From Trichoplax sp. H2 (taxonomy: Eukaryota > Placozoa > Uniplacotomia > Trichoplacea), in contig NOWV01000275.1 of assembly GCA_003344405.1 (NCBI GenBank), positions 1 to 64,000 of the forward strand: a stretch of DNA of 64,000 bases. Direction: 5' to 3'. Both the position numbers and the translations under genes were made by a program. Under the pieces are notes generated by a model. That model was not told the DNA's origin. It did not search any database and saw only the letters and a list, made by a program, of their open reading frames with translations. This document shows positions 40,318 to 52,777 of this stretch, one piece after another; positions within the stretch are counted from its first letter, which is position 1, and each line of letters opens with the position of its first letter.

Positions 40318-42756
40318 TTATTTTGGGATTTTATAAGATTTGCAATGAGAGGATTTGCCTTTAGCTCCGAAATCATCATTTTGCGATGGATAAGTATAAT
40401 GTAATGATGAATTACGCCGATGTAAAGCAGCACATAAATTACACCAATGGCGAGGAATAACCACTTCCCAATCATCTCGCCATCGCAAATAAGAGTTATA
40501 CAATGATTTATTATGCGCTACTTTGTGCATATAGTTTGCTAAAGCTTGTAGCGATGGAAATTGTCTAGCATCAATATAGGAATGAGGTGGAGCAATTTCT
40601 TTATAATTTCCGCCACCTAAGACAACTGGAATAACCCCATAGCGCAGTGGATACCAAAATTTTTCAGTAATATAATCCGTACATATGGAATTCTCAAATG
40701 CTAAATAGAATTTATATTGTATCATTTCATATTTCCAGCAATCATCATTGCGTGGATGCTGACATCGATGATGACCGCACCGACCATAAATATTCACTGG
40801 GATATATTTTGCTAATGCCTTGACATATTTTAAACGTTCGCTTAAGCAATTGCTAACCATCCATGCTACTAAATGCTTTTTACGGCCATGATAATCAATT
40901 GACCATAGATGAATCCATGATAATGTTGATTTAATGCGAGGAATAACGTATCCATAGCGAGCATCGATATCACTGTTCTTCCTATAAGTCATGGACCAGT
41001 TGAAATTGATTTGTTGGATCTGTTTTGGATGTTTATAAAAGTAGGTAGTAAACTGCGGCGATTCAATATTATAATAAACCCAAAGTTGTTGTGGACGACG
41101 ATCACTGGCATTGGGCATCGTTATTAAATTTATGGCTAAATCACGGTCATGAAAGACGACGGCATCGGATTTGTTGTATAAATTTTTATTAGTAGTTAAA
41201 TAGCAACGATACTGAGGGCAAAATTGCTTAAAATATTGCCAACCCATCGGTAATAAAGTTGTAAAATCATTTTCCATCTTCCAAGAGGATAAATAATATT
41301 GGGTCCAAAATAAAATAACCGAAGAGCCATTAAGTTCTTTTGCAGTTGGAATCTTTTCTTGATGTTGATGGACTGGAGGTCTGTGAGTATCATGAATTTT
41401 GGTAATTTTCTTGCCCTTGGGTTTGGCTTTAGTTATAGGAGCCTTGCTCGCTTTCCTACTTGATCCTTTTGTAGCTTTTTTATTCGTCACTATAACTGAA
41501 TTCGATGAACTTTTCTTTACTGATTTTGGTGAATTTTGACTTTTACTCTGGCTAGAGTTTGATATGGAAGATTGCATATCGGTGGATTGCTTTATTAAAT
41601 GATTATCGGACTTGGAGAAAGATTTTGTTTTACCATTTTCCTTTTCTGATGGTTGATGCACTGGACGAAGTTGTTCTTGTCTCGATGCTTGTATCTTCTT
41701 TTTGTCTATAAGATTTTTTGTGGGCTTCTTATGCAGTAGCGGTAGGCCTGTCGGTGGCTTTGGAGGTAATTGATGGTCGTTCTTTTTGCTTGCTATTTGG
41801 ATAGTTTTATTATGTTGCAAAACTTGATTCTTGCCTGTCGTTTTGATTGGATTAGATTGGGATATCGAATTGTTTGCAGACACGTTATAGACGGTTGGGC
41901 CAACTGATTTCGGAATTGGCTTTCTACGGGCTGTAACAGTTGTCGATGTTGATTTGAGAATGGCTGTAGATCGGTTTGATTCTGGGCTGCGATTTTCTTG
42001 AATTTTTTCCTTAACCACTTGTTTATCGTACTTGATCATGCCCTTTGTCGTGTTTTTATTCCTCTGAACCATTTTCAAGGGAGGTTTGGTAGTTGCTGTA
42101 GGCATATTTGAGCCCAGTTGGGTTTTATCTGTTACTTTAGATACTGAGAGAGTGACTGGGCTTAATTTCTTAGGAGTTCTTTTAGTGGTATTTTGAAGTA
42201 CTTTAGATGAAGAATTGGTCGTAATTTTTTTACGTCGACTAGGTTGAGTTATATCTATCACTTTAGTAGGAGAAATAATTGGATCTATCTTTTCAGTAAT
42301 ATGCTTGTGGGCATTTTGAACTCCATCGGATTTGGAGCTGACGGCAATCTTGCGTGAACTAGATTTTGCTTCTGGTATTTTTTTAGGCAACTGGAAAATG
42401 ATTGGACGAACATTCGGCTTCCTTTTCTTGCCATCTTTCCCTGGCACAGTTTGCCTTGTAGGTATCATCACTTTTGTAGGAAAGTTTGATTTCATTTTAT
42501 CATCAGGCAATTTGTGCTGCTCCTTGTTCTTACTTGTTTTATTTTTGCTCACTATTGGTAAATGAGACTTTAAAACAGGCGCTGATCGATCACTTTTGGC
42601 CGCATCCGTATCAAAGAGGGTAGAAGTAGTAGCTGAAAAGCCGATCAATTTAAAAGGACCTATCGATGTTCGTATATTTGAATAGCAAAAGAAATAGATA
42701 AGCGCCAAAATACAAACACCTGCCATCAGCAATCGACCCTGGCGAAAAGAAGCCAT
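40318..42756 (-). CDS. GT10 alpha-1,3-fucosyltransferase-like protein with long Ser/Thr/Lys-rich stem
   Basis: One exon of 812 residues. A single hydrophobic segment at about residues 9-26 (LLMAGVCILALIYFFC) after a short basic tail gives type II Golgi topology. Residues 27-475 are low-complexity, rich in Lys, Ser, Thr, Pro and Asn. The catalytic region starts near 480 (VILFWTQYYLSSWKMEN), contains LWVYYNIESP, and ends with FYLAFENSICTDYITEKFW (about 683-701), YGVIPVVLGGGNY, SYIDARQF and RHWCNLC. FENS-xx-DYITEK and PVVLGG are hallmark GDP-fucose-binding motifs of glycosyltransferase family 10, which adds fucose in alpha-1,3 or 1,4 linkage to GlcNAc of glycans. Vertebrate members are about 350-530 residues, so the stem is exceptional. 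CTAG then GATATGG suggests a non-coding upstream exon. The acceptor glycan cannot be predicted. Confidence 0.9.
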   Translation of the reverse strand: MASFRQGRLLMAGVCILALIYFFCYSNIRTSIGPFKLIGFSATTSTLFDTDAAKSDRSAPVLKSHLPIVSKNKTSKNKEQHKLPDDKMKSNFPTKVMIPTRQTVPGKDGKKRKPNVRPIIFQLPKKIPEAKSSSRKIAVSSKSDGVQNAHKHITEKIDPIISPTKVIDITQPSRRKKITTNSSSKVLQNTTKRTPKKLSPVTLSVSKVTDKTQLGSNMPTATTKPPLKMVQRNKNTTKGMIKYDKQVVKEKIQENRSPESNRSTAILKSTSTTVTARRKPIPKSVGPTVYNVSANNSISQSNPIKTTGKNQVLQHNKTIQIASKKNDHQLPPKPPTGLPLLHKKPTKNLIDKKKIQASRQEQLRPVHQPSEKENGKTKSFSKSDNHLIKQSTDMQSSISNSSQSKSQNSPKSVKKSSSNSVIVTNKKATKGSSRKASKAPITKAKPKGKKITKIHDTHRPPVHQHQEKIPTAKELNGSSVILFWTQYYLSSWKMENDFTTLLPMGWQYFKQFCPQYRCYLTTNKNLYNKSDAVVFHDRDLAINLITMPNASDRRPQQLWVYYNIESPQFTTYFYKHPKQIQQINFNWSMTYRKNSDIDARYGYVIPRIKSTLSWIHLWSIDYHGRKKHLVAWMVSNCLSERLKYVKALAKYIPVNIYGRCGHHRCQHPRNDDCWKYEMIQYKFYLAFENSICTDYITEKFWYPLRYGVIPVVLGGGNYKEIAPPHSYIDARQFPSLQALANYMHKVAHNKSLYNSYLRWRDDWEVVIPRHWCNLCAALHRRNSSLHYTYPSQNDDFGAKGKSSHCKSYKIPK

Positions 42757-42759
42757 ATC

Positions 42760-45700
42760 CTAGATGTAAATATTTGGATTCAAATGAGTGAAACGATCAG
42801 GAATATTAGCCAAGAATGTTATTGTCACGGTATGAACCACCGTGAAGAGTAAATGACTGAATTTAGTGTTAAGCATTTATCCATGGAGATAACTAATAAT
42901 GGCTTCAGTAAGAACTACGGTAGTTATGATTTTGTTGCAGTAAATTATGCTGTATTGTAGTAAGAGTTCTCATAAGGTAACTAATATTAATTGATTATAG
43001 TGTTGTGTCTAGTAACGCTTGTGATGAATATCCTGAAGATATTCAATTATAAAAGATGCTATAAATAATTGTGTGTGGTGGACATACTGTAGTCTAATTA
43101 TCTAGAATCGTTCAGGAAAAGTCCAAAATTATGAATATGTCTGCATTAATTCAGCTATCCGATATGAGCTCAATTTCATGATCTGTTATGACTCATATAT
43201 GATAGCTGCTGCCGAAAGGTATTTAAGCTCGGCAGATAGTTGAACAAACGAAGAGTTTTAGAGTTATTTTAACGTAGAAGCAAAGGCGTTTAAATTCTTG
43301 TCAGGTAGTTAAGGGATACTGAATCGCGGAGATTATAGTCATTTAGAGATTTGTTGTACGTTATATTTATCACGAAGCTGGTTTGTGACAGTTATCTACT
43401 ATTTCAATGATTGATTCTAAATTTTTGATGCAATTATTATTGACGATAATGCTTGTCCCACTAGCATTCGACTGCATGAAAATGGATTGAAATCAACACA
43501 CATATTCATTTAGTCCAATCAAGAAGATTTTATTTTATATTCCAATTTGGGATGGATTATCAGGATCTACTTTGGCTAGAACTGTATCGCTAAATATAGA
43601 TATGTATCACGATTAACTTGTCAAATTCGTTATTTTGTCGACCTTAACTCCTGCAAGATTAATTCATTGCCATTCATCACTATGCGGACAATCATCGAGA
43701 GATAGTTCAACTTATGACTGTCCACAGAAAGAAATATCACTGTCTATTTTATAGAGAGATTTTAACGGGCTTATAATTACAGGGTTAACCACAACAACAA
43801 AAAATTGGGAAATAAGCGTAAAATAGGAATTCTTAATAGTCAGTAAGAAAAGGAGATGGTCAGAATGGAGAAACGTATTATCGGTGAGTGTTAAGGAGGA
43901 CAAGCCTGACTGCAGACTTGCAGTTTAGTTTTCAATGGTAATTCATTTTTCTTACATGACTAATTTAGATTTACTTTGCTTGCTTGCTTGCTATTTGCAG
44001 GTGGTCTGGAATTAAATTAATTTAACCCACGCCATAGTGAAAATCATGTACTATAGTAACCTACAATTAAATAATGAAGCTTGCTATCATTTAGAACTAA
44101 TCTTGAACTTCTTTGGAGATCATAGTTACGGGAACACACGGGATCGCCAGTCAGGAATATTTAAATGACAGTAAATGTTTGCCTAGATAAAATATCAGTT
44201 TTCTTGTAATACAATTTATAAGTTCATCGTGATCCATGATCTTGAACTTCTTTGGGAGATCTTAATACATATTCAGTAATTTGAAGAAATGGACTAGTGT
44301 TTAAGTAATAAGGTCCTGATGGCGACATTTTATATGAGTAGGCATCATCTGACTGAATGACTAGTTCTAACCTGTTTTAAATGTTAAAGTAATTTTAAAC
44401 GAATAAAAGAGCGATGTTGATGCAATAGCAAAGTGTGGATTAAAGTACCCAAAAGTGGTAGTCATTTTTTGAGATCCTCGAGTCAGTTTAACTTTCATGT
44501 TACAAATTTTGATTGGTAACAACATTGCATTCTGATTTTAGACCAGGTACAGTTAATAACTGCTTAGAATGCAAATATACATAGACATAAGTCTAGAATA
44601 TGTCTATATGATTTCTCGTATTGACCATCAATACTAGCTAGCTTATAGAAGCAAAACTATGCTGGCATTCAATTCAATCATATAGTAGGGGAAAAAATTG
44701 TAGCTTGCTGTTTGCTGTCTATTCTAACCTAGCGCTAACTGACAGATCGATCATCCAGAACGATTGATGAATCACAACAAAATTAATCATCTCTATATCA
44801 TCTCGATAAAATCAATAAACTCAATCTGCTATCGGATTATGATGGAGTAAAGTCATCAAGTGTCATCGTCATATTCCAAAGAATCCGTAATTTAGGTTAT
44901 TTTATGTCATCACGTTATAATAAATCCACAATAACAGTTAGCATATGTCACTAATAAATTAATAAACCAACTGAAAAGGAAAGAAATGAAATAAAAGTAT
45001 TTCTAAAGGAGAATAAACTCTTACCACACACAACCTTCTTAGTTAACTGGCTTAATATTCGATAGTCGGATTCATTGCCTATGATGACGAAAAATGACAT
45101 GAAATCTTGAGTTCGAAAAATAGCCTCTATTAAGATTAGAATTGAATTGCCTAACAATATTCTAAGGTGGCATAACTAACATTTTTACTTTGTATTAATT
45201 ATCAATTCGGCAATGCAGTCATTGCCGAGTTACTTTGAAAGTTTAAAAGTTGATGGATTCAATTTCAGTAAAGAAGCCTAACTACAGGTGATTGATGGAT
45301 TTTATAGTCCAAACAGTATCATCAAAGATGAAGGTAAATGCCCTCTTCCTACACCAGTCTTTATGAATTAACAAGTCAAGCCTTTCCCTAGGTCAAAGAC
45401 AATTTACGCTAGCCAGTATAAGCTAAGTAAGTCATGAATAACATGGAGAAAAGAAAAATTAGTTTATTGAAGGAAGTAGATAAAATCATATAGAAAGAGA
45501 CCTTAACAAGTTACGAGACGGATTGGTAGACATCCATAGCTTGAAAATTGCATTTCTTCTTTCAAATGGATAAATTTTTTTATATTTTCAAGGGCCAATT
45601 CCCTTTAGGCACGTTCGGAGGATCACATATAGAAATACGATGCGTAGGCCAAAACATTCAAAGCGATAAAATAGGATAAACAGTAGTCAAACAATTACCA

Positions 45701-47399
45701 TACATTACATTGGCAGTAAGAATTTTCTTATATTGTGTTAAAACAGATACCAGCTGTTACAAATTACTCCCATGTATTGATGTGGTTCAAAAAGAGATGG
45801 TATTCAGTTCATTGGCGTAGAAATGCCTTCCCTATTCAAATTCCTACCTTGTCATTTTATGTGTGTTTACAGAATACATAGACGGTCGATGGCGTCCATA
45901 CTAGAATTCAACTTGGCAAGGATTGGGTGGCCTTTGGATTAGAGAGAAAAGAAAAATGAGATGTCTCGTTGATTCATAGGGAAGGAAATAAAGCAGAGTC
46001 CTTTCTAGTTTTTAGTATGTAACTATTCTTACTTTACTATAGAAAATACTTTGGCAGTGATAATATCTTTAAGTTACCCCCGCTATGTCGCCATCTTTTC
46101 TTCTATACTGTACTATTTTATAAGGTATGGTATCGATTACTGTAAAAATAACCTAAGAGCAATCGCCTCATTGAATGAAATGGCGTTTGAAAGTCTATTG
46201 GGATTGTAAATGAATTGGACTTAGTAACTGTCGTGACATCGCTTTTCCTGTAAACTACTGCTAGTTACCTTAAAGTGTAAGCGCCATACAACGTGGGGAA
46301 TCCTAGATATCATGCAATATTATTTACGGCTTCTCCACACCTTATTTACTGTACTAGATTAAGATCACATGCAACAAATGTTTACGTACATTAGGATATG
46401 CTATTAAAGTGATGTTGGCACTAGAGCTGATTTGTTGTCGCAGTTCTTATGTCTCGTTAACGTGTGTCTGATATCGCGCTTGGCTTCCAAATAAAGTAGA
46501 CTAAAGGGAAGGAATGCTCAAAATCTCAGATTCTTGATCTTGTTACAGTAACAAAGCATGAAGGAAGAGAAATGGCTAACAATTAAATCTTCTTCCGGTA
46601 TAATTCGCTTAAGTGATGGCTATGTAGAATATCGGGTTCAATTGCCGTCAATTCGATTAAATTAGCAACTTTTTGTTTGTTGAACGTAGGGATTGGATCA
46701 CTTTGATATACAATTACTCAGAATGAGAGATCATCGTATCATGTTCTTCTGCGATGGCTTTCTGAAATACCTGCGGAATGATTAATTCAATGCACTGGAA
46801 AATTTTCTAGTTATAACTATCAGTATTGCATGAAAGGTGAAGAGCTAATAATAATTCTCATTATCAGAGAAGATAACTGCTGGCATGCTATTACTTATTT
46901 ACTTTTTTTAATTCAACATTTCTAAATTGATCACTAAAAGCAATGTTATCCTTCTATCGAAATCAACAAGCGATGACTAGACTGTTCTAGCGGCTATACG
47001 GTTGATCAGACTACAAGTTTTTTGATACTAGTGTTCACGAATTGCATCACTTAATCAAGGTCTTCACTTTAGTTTTAAAGTTTCATTGCGAATAGGCTAC
47101 AACTATTTGCATTTGAAATGGAGCGCACAAATTGCGATTGTTTTTGCATTTTTGCACAGCTTTGGAGCAATTTATAGGATATGCAGAGAACTACAATCAT
47201 CAGCAAGAGTCATTATCGATCGATCTCGTAAGCAAACAGTCATCAGTACAGGTTAGAAAGGCAAGGGAATCAACAGTCTGATATCCATTTTATAAAACCG
47301 CAGCAGTAGAGTAGAAAAAGATGGATATCAATAAAAAGAAAGTTGGAAGTTTATTCCTTCTTTGTCAAAAAGACGTCAATAACAGTTTCAACAGAGACA
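42760..47399. other. Spacer between the two fucosyltransferase genes
   Basis: No gene recognised. A minus-strand piece at about 45025-45082 has an acceptor-like CATCATAG and a donor-like GTAAGAG around a 58-nt open stretch, but nothing links it to other exons. Non-coding first exons of the first fucosyltransferase gene may lie here. Confidence 0.4.
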
Positions 47400-48350
47400 A
47401 GAAAGATTTGGATGAGCGTAATTGCTCATCAAACCTGTACAAATTTTAAAGTGAAATCATTTCAATAAACTTGGGTTCTACTAACAAAGTATGTTGTCAA
47501 CATCAAAAACATGAGGATAGATCAGTTAGAATACATTAATCATTTTAAAGCTTGTGTTGGTGTTATATATACAGTACGACATCATTCATGATGCATTGAT
47601 TGACAGTTCAATTTAACTGCTATAGCAAATGCAAGGTATCTAAAATTTCAACAAGTATTGCAAAACTACCAGTGCCTTCGTGGCGCTTTTTTAAATAAAC
47701 TTGAGTCCTTCTAGCATGCATGATGTCAACATCAAAAACCTGAGGATAGATCGGTTAGAATACCACCATGGAAAACTTATGTTGGCGTAGTTTACAATAG
47801 GATATCATTGATGATGTATTGATTTACAGTTCGAGCAAAGTAGATTGTCCAAAATTTTAACAAGTATCGCAAAGCTACCCGGGCTTCTGTGGCACTTTTT
47901 AAATAAACTTTGGTCCTTCTAGAATATGGGATGGAAACATTAAAAACATGACAGTTAGAATACATTCATTGAAAGCTTGTATTGGAGAGGTTTACAATTC
48001 GACATCCTCCATGATGCGTTGGTTTACAGCTCAATCCAACTAGGATAGCAAAAGCAAGTTGTCTAAAGTTGCAACAAGTATGGCAAAGCTACCAGCGCTT
48101 CCGTGGTGCTTTTTCAATCAGTTTAGGTTCTTCTAGCATGCATGGTGTAAGCATTCCAAACATGAGAATAGAAAGGTACATTCACTGAAAGCTTATGTCG
48201 AGGTAGTTTACAATGCGATATCACAAATGATGTGTTGATTTCTAGTTCAATCCAAGTATTACAGCAAAAGCAAATTGTTCAAAGTTTCAACAAGTATCAC
48301 AAAGCTACAAGCAACTCCATGATGGTGTTTATGCAATCCATAAATATAGC
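47400..48350. repeat. Degenerate tandem repeat, about 205-230 bp x 4-5
   Basis: ATCAAAAACATGAGGATAGA-like phrases recur near 47496, 47725, 47931 and 48147. Each copy has AAATAAACTT, CCTTCTAGCATGCATG, GAAAGCTTATGTTGG, a GTTTACAAT block, TTTACAGTTC and TTCAACAAGTATCGCAAAGC variants. A partial fifth copy ends about 60 bp from the stop codon of the second fucosyltransferase gene. Confidence 0.8.
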
Positions 48351-48412
48351 CAACGACAAAATTATGACAATCCAACTCCAAGCAGTCTTAGTGTTATTAC
48401 CATAGAAATAAT

Positions 48413-51381
48413 TTAATCCTTTTTAGGCAGATACTCATAAGGATCTGGATAAGGTTGGCATTGGCGATTTAGACCATCCCAATCGCGACTTAATGTGGTA
48501 TAAACTTTAGGCGGCCGATTAGGATCATGCAGTGCATTACATAAATTACACCAATGTCTTGGTACAACAATCTTCCAGTTTAATTTCCATTTCATGTAGG
48601 AGTTGTAAAGACTTTTATCACGGCTAACTTTATGCAAATATTCAGCTAAATCCTTGACCGAAGGGAAATCACGAGCATCAATATACGATTTGGGTGGTGC
48701 AATTTTGCGATAATCTGCGCCTCCCAAGACAACCGGGACAACCCCATAAAGTAATGGATTCCATAACTTTTCCGTCACATATTCGGCACATACGGAATTT
48801 TCAAAGGACAAATAAAACATGGATCGACTAAATACTGTCTTCCAACAATGCCTATTCGTTCCAATGCATGTCTTATTGCCACAAATACCATAAATATCGA
48901 TGGAAATATATTTCGATAAAGCTTGAACATATTTCATTCTGGCATTAAGACAGTGACTTACTGCCCAAGTAACAAGTACATCTTTTCTACCATGATAATC
49001 GGGTAGGGTTGCGCGTGGAATTGGCCGCTGAACAGCGTGGCCATATTGAATATCAATATCGGCATTATGATGGTAGGTCATAGACCAGTTAAACATGCCT
49101 GCATTGATGAAAAATGGCTTATAACCTCGAGCATAGTAGGGCGATTCAAAATTGTAATACACCCAACGTTGCCATGGCCGACGATCTTTAAAATAGGGCA
49201 TATGAGCAATATGATCAGGCAAATCGCGATCGTTGAAGACGATAGCATGCGATTTTTTATAGGCCGATCGATTAATGGTTAAGAAGCAATTTTTAATCTT
49301 GCAATATCGATTAAAATAAGTCCTCCCTAAGGGTAACTCGACAGTAAAATCCATATCGATTTTCCAGCTTCTTTCATAATATTTTGTCCATAATAAAATG
49401 ACTTTCATTTCGGAATTATTTTTCGATTGCGTTTGGCCAATACTGTTGGTTTTCCGATGGATTGGTATCCTTTCATCATCTCCGACGTAGCTTTTGGCCT
49501 TATTTAATTGTTGTTCAATTAAATGTTGTTCAGCTTGAAGTTGCTTAATTTCCTCTTCATCTTTTGTAAATGAATTGGAATCGAATTTACTTTTAGATGG
49601 TCCGCTTTCATCGTCCTGGGAATGATCGTTCTTGCGTTGGATAGCTTGATTCTGATTGCTGTTCACGACGGCTTCTTCATTTCCATCATGGTTTGGCTCA
49701 TTGCGGTTCTTCGCTTCCATCCTTTCTTGATCCTGATTCTGCCTTGAATATTTATTTTGCGCTCTATTCTTTTGTAATACTCGAGCACTTCTTAGAGGAT
49801 GGGATTGTCGATGTCCACGACGACGACGACGACGATATTTCTTCACCCTTCCTTGCCGAGATTGATCTGATAATGGATGGACATTTTCACCGCCAACACC
49901 ATCTTGATTCTCCTTCATATCTTGTTTAGGAATGGATAACCGTTTGCTATTGTGATTCTTCTCAGAACTATCTTTCTTTTTCTTCATACTTTGCCTATCC
50001 TTCATGTCCCTTACTCCTTTTCCATGGGGTTGCTTTTCATTTTTTGGGTCATCTCTACCTTCCATATTACTACCCTCTTGTCCGATATTGGCATCATCTT
50101 GCATATGGACTGGCTGTATTTCCTCATCCGATTCTATCTTATTTTGCTCATCATTGTGCTGATTGTCAATACTTTGTTTCTTTTTCTTATGGTTAGGCTC
50201 CTTGAAATCTTTCTTATAGCCTTTAAATTGGTGTTTTAAATGCTCTTGTAAGAATGGATCTTCGATATCTTCTATTTTATCCCTAGGATCTTCGGCTATA
50301 TCTTTGCCATTCTGGTTATTGATTTTCTCTCCTTCATGTTGAGAAGATTGGCCATTTGGACTGTCTTGATTTTTATTTGCTTGAAGAGGATGATGATTTC
50401 CATTCTTTCCAGCAGTTTTTTTATGTATTTGTTGTTGTATCTTGATGATTGGATTACTATCCAATCCAAGGCCTTCGTTCAGTGGATCGAATGGATTAAT
50501 TTCAACAGGAGCATTTTGATTATTTTTAGCTTGAACGCCTTGACGTTGCTGACCAGAAAATGGTTCGTCTTCATCCGCATGCTTACCACCACGTTGAAAT
50601 CGCCTTTTCTTTTTGGAAGGGGCTCTGAATAGGTGTGGTGGTTTGATGGCAGCTTCCTCTCCTTCCTCATGTTGAAAGGGATTCATTTGAATCCCAATTT
50701 CGTCCTCATCATCATGCTTCATACCATGGCCTCGTTTTTCTATTAAAGGATCGTCTTCGTTGTTATGCCTAGGAATATCAAATTAAGCCTTTGATTTACT
50801 GTATCCTTTTCTTACCTATGAAAATGATGATTCAAATTTGTTGCTTACCTTCGCTGCTTCTCCTGCTTATTCCCACCGCGATGCAATGAGCGGAGTGGAT
50901 CATCTCCTGCTGGCATTTGTTGTATATCAATATTTTCATCGTTGTTCAATCCATCAAGATTGTCGTCTTCGCTTTCTCTGCCTATTGCATCCATTTTTTG
51001 AAGACGTGTAAGAAACTTTTTCTTCTTCCTTTTATTGCGTTGAAGTCCAGCATGAGGAATAACTAATGCATGATTTCGTTCTTGGTTTTGGCTGTCCAAA
51101 TCGTCGTTGTTGCGCTTAATTTTGTCTGAATTTCTTTTTTTGCTGTCTGCATGAATCTTAATATTAACAACTGGTTCATCAGGATCTTCTTCTAGGTTTA
51201 AATTGGGCATTTCATCATCTTTAGCCTGGATATTGATCGCTTTCTTTGCAGCATCGTTGGCTTTAATCGACTGCTTATTATGGCTACCGAAGATAGCAAC
51301 GTTAAAGGAAACAACGATGATAGTAAAAAGGACACTAATAGCAATGATCCGCTTGAGCCGAAAGCCTCCTGGTATCCGCAT
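48413..51381 (-). CDS. GT10 alpha-1,3-fucosyltransferase-like protein with long charged stem
   Basis: Two exons, 50849-51381 and 48413-50768, join across a GTAAGC donor and CCTAG acceptor in phase 2 to give 962 residues. Start MRIPGGFRLKRIIAISVLF; a single membrane segment at about residues 12-32 indicates type II topology. Residues 33-625 are a hydrophilic, disordered-looking stem rich in Asp, Glu, Asn, Gln, Lys and Arg, including a run of six Arg. The GT10 domain starts near 632 (VILLWTKYYERSWKID), contains RWVYYNFESP, FYLSFENSVCAEYVTEKLW (about 830-848), YGVVPVVLGGADY and RHWCNLC. It is clearly paralogous to the gene at 40318-42756 in the catalytic region only. Antisense open frames within the stem (49693-50632) are shadows. 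Unusual for the family are the roughly 600-residue stem and an intron that splits it. Confidence 0.9.
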
Positions 51382-51589
51382 GATGGCAGCTAGCGCCTAA
51401 ATACGTCTATTAGAGATAGAATTGAATGAGTGAAGAAAGTACATTTGATAGTTTAGTACGTGTATCTTATTCGATCAAGAGTCGATTAGTGAGGTAGGCT
51501 ACATTCTCAGTCATGATTTTAAGTCTAATCTTATTTTACAAGCTATGATACGAATAGCATGATTAACGTTCAAGTGGGCTAAAACACGA

Positions 51590-52260
51590 TGGTCATTCCT
51601 GGCTATGAGCTAATTTCAAAATTTGCCTCCAATTTAAGATCAAACTATGCCCTTACTTCTTTCCTGACTCTAAACCAAGTCCAAAACTTATCTGGAATTT
51701 AAGATCAGACGATACCCTTGACTGCTTTCCTAACTCTAAACCAAATCCAAAACTGGCGTCTAATTTTAGATCTAAATCATACCTGCAGCTGCTTTCTTGA
51801 CTGTAAACCAGACTATACGGACTATACGGATTCAATCCTATCTTACTTCTTTCCTGACTATAAACTAATCTTAAAACTTGGACATTGCAGAATTTTACGA
51901 TTGAATCATGCGATAGGGGTAAGGCCAAAATGTCCTCAACGTTGTGCTTTCGTTACTATAAACTAATTGCAGAATGATTGTCTAACCTTAGGATCAATTT
52001 ATGCGATACAAATAAGGCTAATATCGAGCTAAAAACATCAGAACGAATTGCTTTCGTCATTACAAGCTCATTTCTGTATAAGAGTCTAACATTAAGATCA
52101 AATCATGCGATAGAAGGCTAATGGCGCCAAAAGATCATCAACGATCTGTTTTCGCCATTACTAGAGGAATCTAACTTTAGGATCCAATCGAAAAACTTTA
52201 GCCAATCAAGTCTGCCCAAAATGATACCTTGTAACTTACAACTCCACTACGATCGCTATA
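51590..52260. repeat. Degenerate tandem repeats, about 65 and 90-105 bp
   Basis: From 51620 to 51860, TTTAAGATCA-like and CTTTCCTGACTCTAAACCA-like phrases repeat about every 64-65 bp. From 51890 to 52200 the related phrase AGGATCAATTTATGCGATA recurs every 85-105 bp with a TCGTTACTATAAAC or TCGTCATTACAAGC block. The open frames here (51653-51966, both strands) look like repeat by-products. Confidence 0.65.
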
Positions 52261-52399
52261 TTATCATTTGTAAAACTCTGTTATCCATTAGGAGCAAATC
52301 ATTGGATATAACTAAGGTCATTTTCGATAAAATAACTTAGACTTGCTACTCTCTTGTCGTCTATGGAAATGGATGCTTATTTTAGCCTTTAAAACAGGC

Positions 52400-52777
52400 A
52401 AGTCAGCAATTCTCCTGCAGTCGCTGACTAGAAAAGCAAGTTATGAAGTAGTCGAATGGAGGCAAAATAGCATCGAACAAGCTCATCGACGATCTAATTT
52501 CAACGTGTGTGTTTAGCATGAAGAGCAAAGCAAAGGATACTGCTAAAGCAAATTGTCAAGAATGAATTGTTGACCCAAGGTGACTATGATTTTAGCCATT
52601 CTCCAACAGTCTCTGTCTAGAGGAGCAAGTTATTAGATAGCCGAATGGAGGCAAAATACCATCCAACATGCTCATCGGCGATCTAATTTCAACGTGTGTG
52701 ATTATCGTGAAGAGCAAAGCAAATTGTCAAGAAAGAATTGTTGATTATATGATACAAGGTGGCCATGATTTGATCGC
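52400..52777. repeat. Direct duplication, 189 bp x 2
   Basis: GAATGGAGGCAAAATA occurs at 52454 and 52643. Flanking blocks GAGCAAGTTAT, CATGCTCATCGGCGATCTAA, TTCAACGTGTGTG and AAATTGTCAAGAA are shared. The first copy has an extra segment after AAGAGCAAAGCAAA. Confidence 0.8.

Noticed and set aside
45025-45082. Minus-strand 58-nt stretch with acceptor-like and donor-like borders
   Set aside because: No partner exon was found, and such chance pairs are common in AT-rich DNA.
49693-50632. Plus-strand hydrophobic open frames opposite the second fucosyltransferase stem
   Set aside because: They mirror Lys/Glu/Asp/Asn-rich codons on the other strand, which read as Leu/Phe/Ile antisense; shadows of the real gene.
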